Assembly (NCBI GenBank): GCA_021792755.1
Contig: JAJYUA010000020.1
Coordinates: 1 to 64,000, forward strand
Direction: 5' to 3'
Source: Pseudomonadota bacterium
GTDB taxonomy: Bacteria > Pseudomonadota > Gammaproteobacteria > Steroidobacterales > Steroidobacteraceae
Length of the DNA stretch: 64,000 bases
Shown: in pieces, positions 61,271-64,000 of the stretch
Position numbering within the stretch: the stretch's first letter is position 1
Layout of the letters: each line of letters starts with the position of its first letter
Position numbers and translations under genes: made by a program
The notes under the pieces: model-generated
Databases searched by the model: none
What the model saw: only the letters and a program-made list of their open reading frames with translations
Told to the model about the DNA's origin: nothing

Positions 61271-62350
61271 TCAGCGCGATTTGCCGCGGCGCAGGTCGAT
61301 CGGGCGCATGCCGAAGTGACGGCGAAAGGCGGTGGTGAAGGAGGTGGGATGGGCGTAGCCGATCGCCTCGCCGGCCTGCTCGACCGAAACCCCCTGATCG
61401 CGGATCAGGGTGAGGGCGTGGCGCATCCGGCAACGCAGGCTGAAATCGAAGATCGTTTCACCGAAGACGGCCTTGAAGCCCTTGGTGAGGGTCGACTTCG
61501 ACATGCCGACAGAGCGGGCGAGCTTGTCGATCGTGGGCGCGGGCGCGAACTGGCGCATCAGGACGGCCCGCGCCGAATGCAGGCATTTGAGCTCGCGGTC
61601 GCTGTATTGCTCCGCCGGCGCCCCGGTGAGCGCACACAGGCTCGCCACCGCATGACAGACCAGCTCGAGCGCGAGCGCCTCGGTGTAGACGAGCGCCAGC
61701 GGACCGACCTGCTGATTGTTGATGAGCCGCGTGGCGACCTCGAGCGTCTGCGAGGAGAGCGGATGCTGGCAGTAGTTGATCCGCTCCGCGCAGCTCGAGA
61801 CGAACGCCCTGAGCGGCTCCGGCGCCTCCAGCGCCGAGGAGAGGAAGGTCTGCGCAAGAAACTCCGGCCGCATGCTGACGATGATGAATTGCTCGCGGGC
61901 GCGCGGCGCCGTCCACTCGCTGATGTCCACGCCCTTCGGCTGTGACCACACGAGCAGCGATGGACGGTTCCATCTCACCGGCTCGGTGCGGCTCACCGCG
62001 AGGGTGAGGTCGCCGGAGATCTTGAAGTCGAACTGCACGAGCCCGTCGCCGGGCACCAGCTCGATCCGCGGATCCTTGTAGGCGAAGTTGGCGACCACGA
62101 CGTAGATCTCGTCGCGGATGCGGGTGAATTCCCAATAGCCCTCGCCCTCCTCCGGGGCGAGGGCCACGCGCGCCCCGATCACCCCGCGCGTCGGGTGGCG
62201 CAGGATCCGCTCGACATGGGGGGGGCGCTCGAGACTTGCGAACGCATCGGCAAGCGTATGGCCCGGGCCGGCCAGTATCGCCCGGAACAGCCCCTGGGTG
62301 CCGGACCAGCCGTCGCGCCTTTCATCGGGCTTGTGGCTGTCCGAGGTCAC
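61271..62350 (-). CDS. AraC-family transcriptional regulator (PchR-like)
   Basis: A 359-residue regulator with an N-terminal effector domain and a C-terminal AraC domain at about 255-355 (IDKLARSVGMSKSTLTKGFK, RHALTLIRDQGVSVEQAGEA, SFTTAFRRHFGMRPIDLRRG), typical of the PchR/YbtA group. It starts at GTG 62350. It lies between two identical 17-bp motifs, one in front of TonB receptor 4 and one in front of mttB3, and is the natural candidate to bind both. PchR-type proteins often respond to a substrate imported by the receptor they control; the effector here is unknown. Confidence 0.87.
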   Translation of the reverse strand: MTSDSHKPDERRDGWSGTQGLFRAILAGPGHTLADAFASLERPPHVERILRHPTRGVIGARVALAPEEGEGYWEFTRIRDEIYVVVANFAYKDPRIELVPGDGLVQFDFKISGDLTLAVSRTEPVRWNRPSLLVWSQPKGVDISEWTAPRAREQFIIVSMRPEFLAQTFLSSALEAPEPLRAFVSSCAERINYCQHPLSSQTLEVATRLINNQQVGPLALVYTEALALELVCHAVASLCALTGAPAEQYSDRELKCLHSARAVLMRQFAPAPTIDKLARSVGMSKSTLTKGFKAVFGETIFDFSLRCRMRHALTLIRDQGVSVEQAGEAIGYAHPTSFTTAFRRHFGMRPIDLRRGKSR

Positions 62351-62406
62351 GATGAACGATGCTCCGCCCGAGCCCGCCGCAACGAATCCTCCTCGATCGC
62401 AATCCT

Positions 62407-62423
62407 GGCCGAACTCCTAGCAA
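62407..62423 (+). promoter_or_regulatory. 17-bp operator, copy upstream of mttB3
   Basis: GGCCGAACTCCTAGCAA lies 95 bases upstream of the mttB3 ATG and about 56 bases upstream of the divergent AraC start. It is a perfect inverted copy of 61251-61267; the flanking bases do not match, so the identity is confined to the motif as expected for a protein-binding site. Confidence 0.65.
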
Positions 62424-62518
62424 TGGTACACGGGAACGAAGACCCGGGCGCGGGCGCGGCGCTATCGTCACGGATGCCCGTGCGATCATTGCGCATGCGA
62501 CCGAGGGGGAGGAGTCCC

Positions 62519-64000
62519 ATGACCGACGAAGCGGCAGTGCCGCGCAGAGCCCGGCCGAGCGCCCGGGAATCACGCAGGGCGCAGCGCGCCGTCCGCCCGG
62601 CGGGCCCGGCGTACATCACCCGCGCCATTCCGCCCTACGAGCTGCTCTCGCCCGAGGGGCTCGAAGCCCTCGAGCGGCATGCCGACCGGCTGCTCGAGCA
62701 GATCGGTCTGGAGATCCGCGGCGACGCCGAAGCGATCCGGCTCTGGCGGCAGGCGGGGGCGAGCATCACGAACGAGTGGCGGGTGCACGTGCCGGCAGGA
62801 CTCGCCCGCGAGATCGTTCGCCGCACGACCCCGGGGGAATTCGTGCAGCATGCGCGCAATCCCGCGCGCAGCGTGCGGATCGGCGGCAACAACACGGTGC
62901 TCTCGCCCGCTTACGGATCGCCTTTCGTGTCCGATCTCGATCGCGGCAGGCGCTACGGAACGATCGAGGATTTCCACAATTTCGTGAAGCTCGCCTATCT
63001 TTGCCCCTGGCTGCACCACTCGGGCGGCACCGTGTGCGAGCCCGTCGATGTGCCTGTCGGCAAGCGGCACCTGGACATGGTGTACGCCCACATGCGCTAC
63101 TCGGACAAGCCGTTCATGGGTTCGGTGACCACCGCGGCAAGGGCGGCGGACTCGATCGACCTGTGCCGCATCCTGTTTGGGGCGGATTTTGTCGCGGACA
63201 ATTGCGTCATCCTGGGCAACGTCAACGTCAACTCGCCGCTCGTTCTCGACGGCGAAGCGAGCCGTGTCATCCGAACCTACGCCGCCGCCAACCAGGCCCC
63301 GGTTTGCGTGCCGTTCATCCTGGGCGGAGCGATGGGGCCGGTCACCACGGCGGCAGGTCTCGCGCAGTGCTTCGCCGAGGCCATGTTCTGCGTCGCGCTC
63401 GGCCAGCTCGAGCGCCCCGGCTCACCGGCCATTCTCGGCAACTTCCTTTCCTCGATGTCGTTGCGCAGCGGCGCTCCGACCTTCGGCACCCCCGAGCCGG
63501 CCCTGGCCTACTTCGCCATCGGCCAGCTCGCCCGCAGGCTCGGTGTGCCGTTGCGCTGCGGAGGCAATCTTTGCGCATCCAAGGTGCCCGACGCGCAGGC
63601 CGCGTACGAGAGCGCCAACTCGATGTGGCCCGCATTCCTCGCGGGCGCGAACTTCATACTGCATTCGGCGGGCTGGCTCGAAGGGGCCCTGGTCATGTCC
63701 TACGAGAAATTCGTCATGGACGCCGATCAGTGCGGCGCGCTGCACATCCTTGCCCGGGGAATGGCGCTCGATGAGAACGCGTTCGCGCTCGATGCGTTCC
63801 ATGAGGTCGGGCCGGGCAAGCACTTCCTCGGATCCCGGCACACCCTGGCCAATTTCGAGACGGCCTTCTACGATTTCGAGCTCTCCGACAACAATTCCTT
63901 CGAGCAATGGAGCGCCGAGGGGGCGCAGGATCATTTGATGCGCGCAAACAAGCGGTGGAAGGCGATGCTCGAGAGCTACCAAGCCCCGCCGCTCGATCCG
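62519..64000 (+). CDS. Trimethylamine methyltransferase (MttB) superfamily protein 3, non-pyrrolysine (runs off window)
   Basis: The frame runs 494 codons from ATG 62519 to the window edge with no stop, so the 3-prime end is missing. A strong ribosome site (GGAGGAG in 62505-62514) precedes it. Blocks VILGNVNVNSPLVLDGEASR, VPFILGGAMGPVTTAAGLAQ, FLSSMSLRSGAPTFGTPEPA and HSAGWLEGALVMSYEKFVMD identify the MttB superfamily; it is more diverged from MttB1 and MttB2 than those two are from each other. No amber codon interrupts it. Its promoter carries the 17-bp motif shared with TonB receptor 4, which links receptor, peptidase and methyltransferase. The methyl donor is not known. Confidence 0.9.
   Translation, partial: MTDEAAVPRRARPSARESRRAQRAVRPAGPAYITRAIPPYELLSPEGLEALERHADRLLEQIGLEIRGDAEAIRLWRQAGASITNEWRVHVPAGLAREIVRRTTPGEFVQHARNPARSVRIGGNNTVLSPAYGSPFVSDLDRGRRYGTIEDFHNFVKLAYLCPWLHHSGGTVCEPVDVPVGKRHLDMVYAHMRYSDKPFMGSVTTAARAADSIDLCRILFGADFVADNCVILGNVNVNSPLVLDGEASRVIRTYAAANQAPVCVPFILGGAMGPVTTAAGLAQCFAEAMFCVALGQLERPGSPAILGNFLSSMSLRSGAPTFGTPEPALAYFAIGQLARRLGVPLRCGGNLCASKVPDAQAAYESANSMWPAFLAGANFILHSAGWLEGALVMSYEKFVMDADQCGALHILARGMALDENAFALDAFHEVGPGKHFLGSRHTLANFETAFYDFELSDNNSFEQWSAEGAQDHLMRANKRWKAMLESYQAPPLDP

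Noticed and set aside
1-64000. Mobile elements, CRISPR arrays, tRNA or rRNA genes
   Set aside because: I looked for transposase motifs, regular repeat-spacer arrays and cloverleaf or rRNA sequence and saw none; the 17-bp inverted pair at 61251/62407 flanks a regulator, not a transposase, and has no target-site duplication.

Overview
The window is GC-rich, almost fully coding DNA from an aerobic Gram-negative bacterium. Four large TonB-dependent outer-membrane receptors, an S9 dipeptidyl peptidase, a TPR-sulfotransferase and choline/betaine genes suggest a gamma- or alphaproteobacterium that feeds on complex substrates. A Nevskiales or Steroidobacter-like lineage is my guess and is not proven by the sequence. 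I see no rRNA, tRNA, CRISPR array, insertion sequence or phage gene.

Most of the window reads as a catabolic supercluster for quaternary or N-methylated amines (choline, glycine betaine, dimethylglycine, sarcosine and probably relatives). Left part (1-15.3 kb): the end of a choline/betaine ABC permease and its ATPase, two GlxA-type AraC regulators, a TonB receptor, a BetI repressor fused in one frame to betaine-aldehyde dehydrogenase, choline dehydrogenase, an exported alpha/beta hydrolase and a second TonB receptor. Next (15.5-24.4 kb): a minus-strand run of LysR regulator, dimethylglycine-dehydrogenase remnant, enolase-superfamily enzyme, malate synthase, FAD oxidoreductase and MFS transporter, facing an aldehyde-dehydrogenase remnant plus a second enolase-superfamily enzyme.

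Middle (24.4-41.9 kb): an intact DMGDH-like protein, a third TonB receptor, a GMC oxidoreductase with an MFS transporter, a first MttB-family methyltransferase, and a soxBDAG heterotetrameric sarcosine oxidase operon led by an unusual beta-lactamase-fold protein. Then (42-54.3 kb): a third GlxA-type regulator, a two-subunit FAD/[2Fe-2S] dehydrogenase, a second MttB homologue with an MHS-type transporter, and an operon of a TMADH/DgcA-like demethylase, an MFS transporter and a CocE/NonD hydrolase. Right end (54.5-64 kb): TPR-sulfotransferase, dipeptidyl peptidase, a fourth TonB receptor, an AraC regulator and a third MttB homologue that runs off the end.

The likely logic is: TonB receptors and inner-membrane transporters import methylated amines; BetA and BetIB make glycine betaine; MttB-family, DgcA-like, DMGDH-like and Sox enzymes remove methyl groups toward glycine; malate synthase could absorb glyoxylate. 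Two regulatory layers are visible. BetI-like palindromes lie at three left-side promoters. A 17-bp motif is repeated exactly upstream of receptor 4 and of the third mttB, with a degenerate copy upstream of the DgcA-like operon. Two internally deleted pseudogenes show that the cluster is being remodelled.
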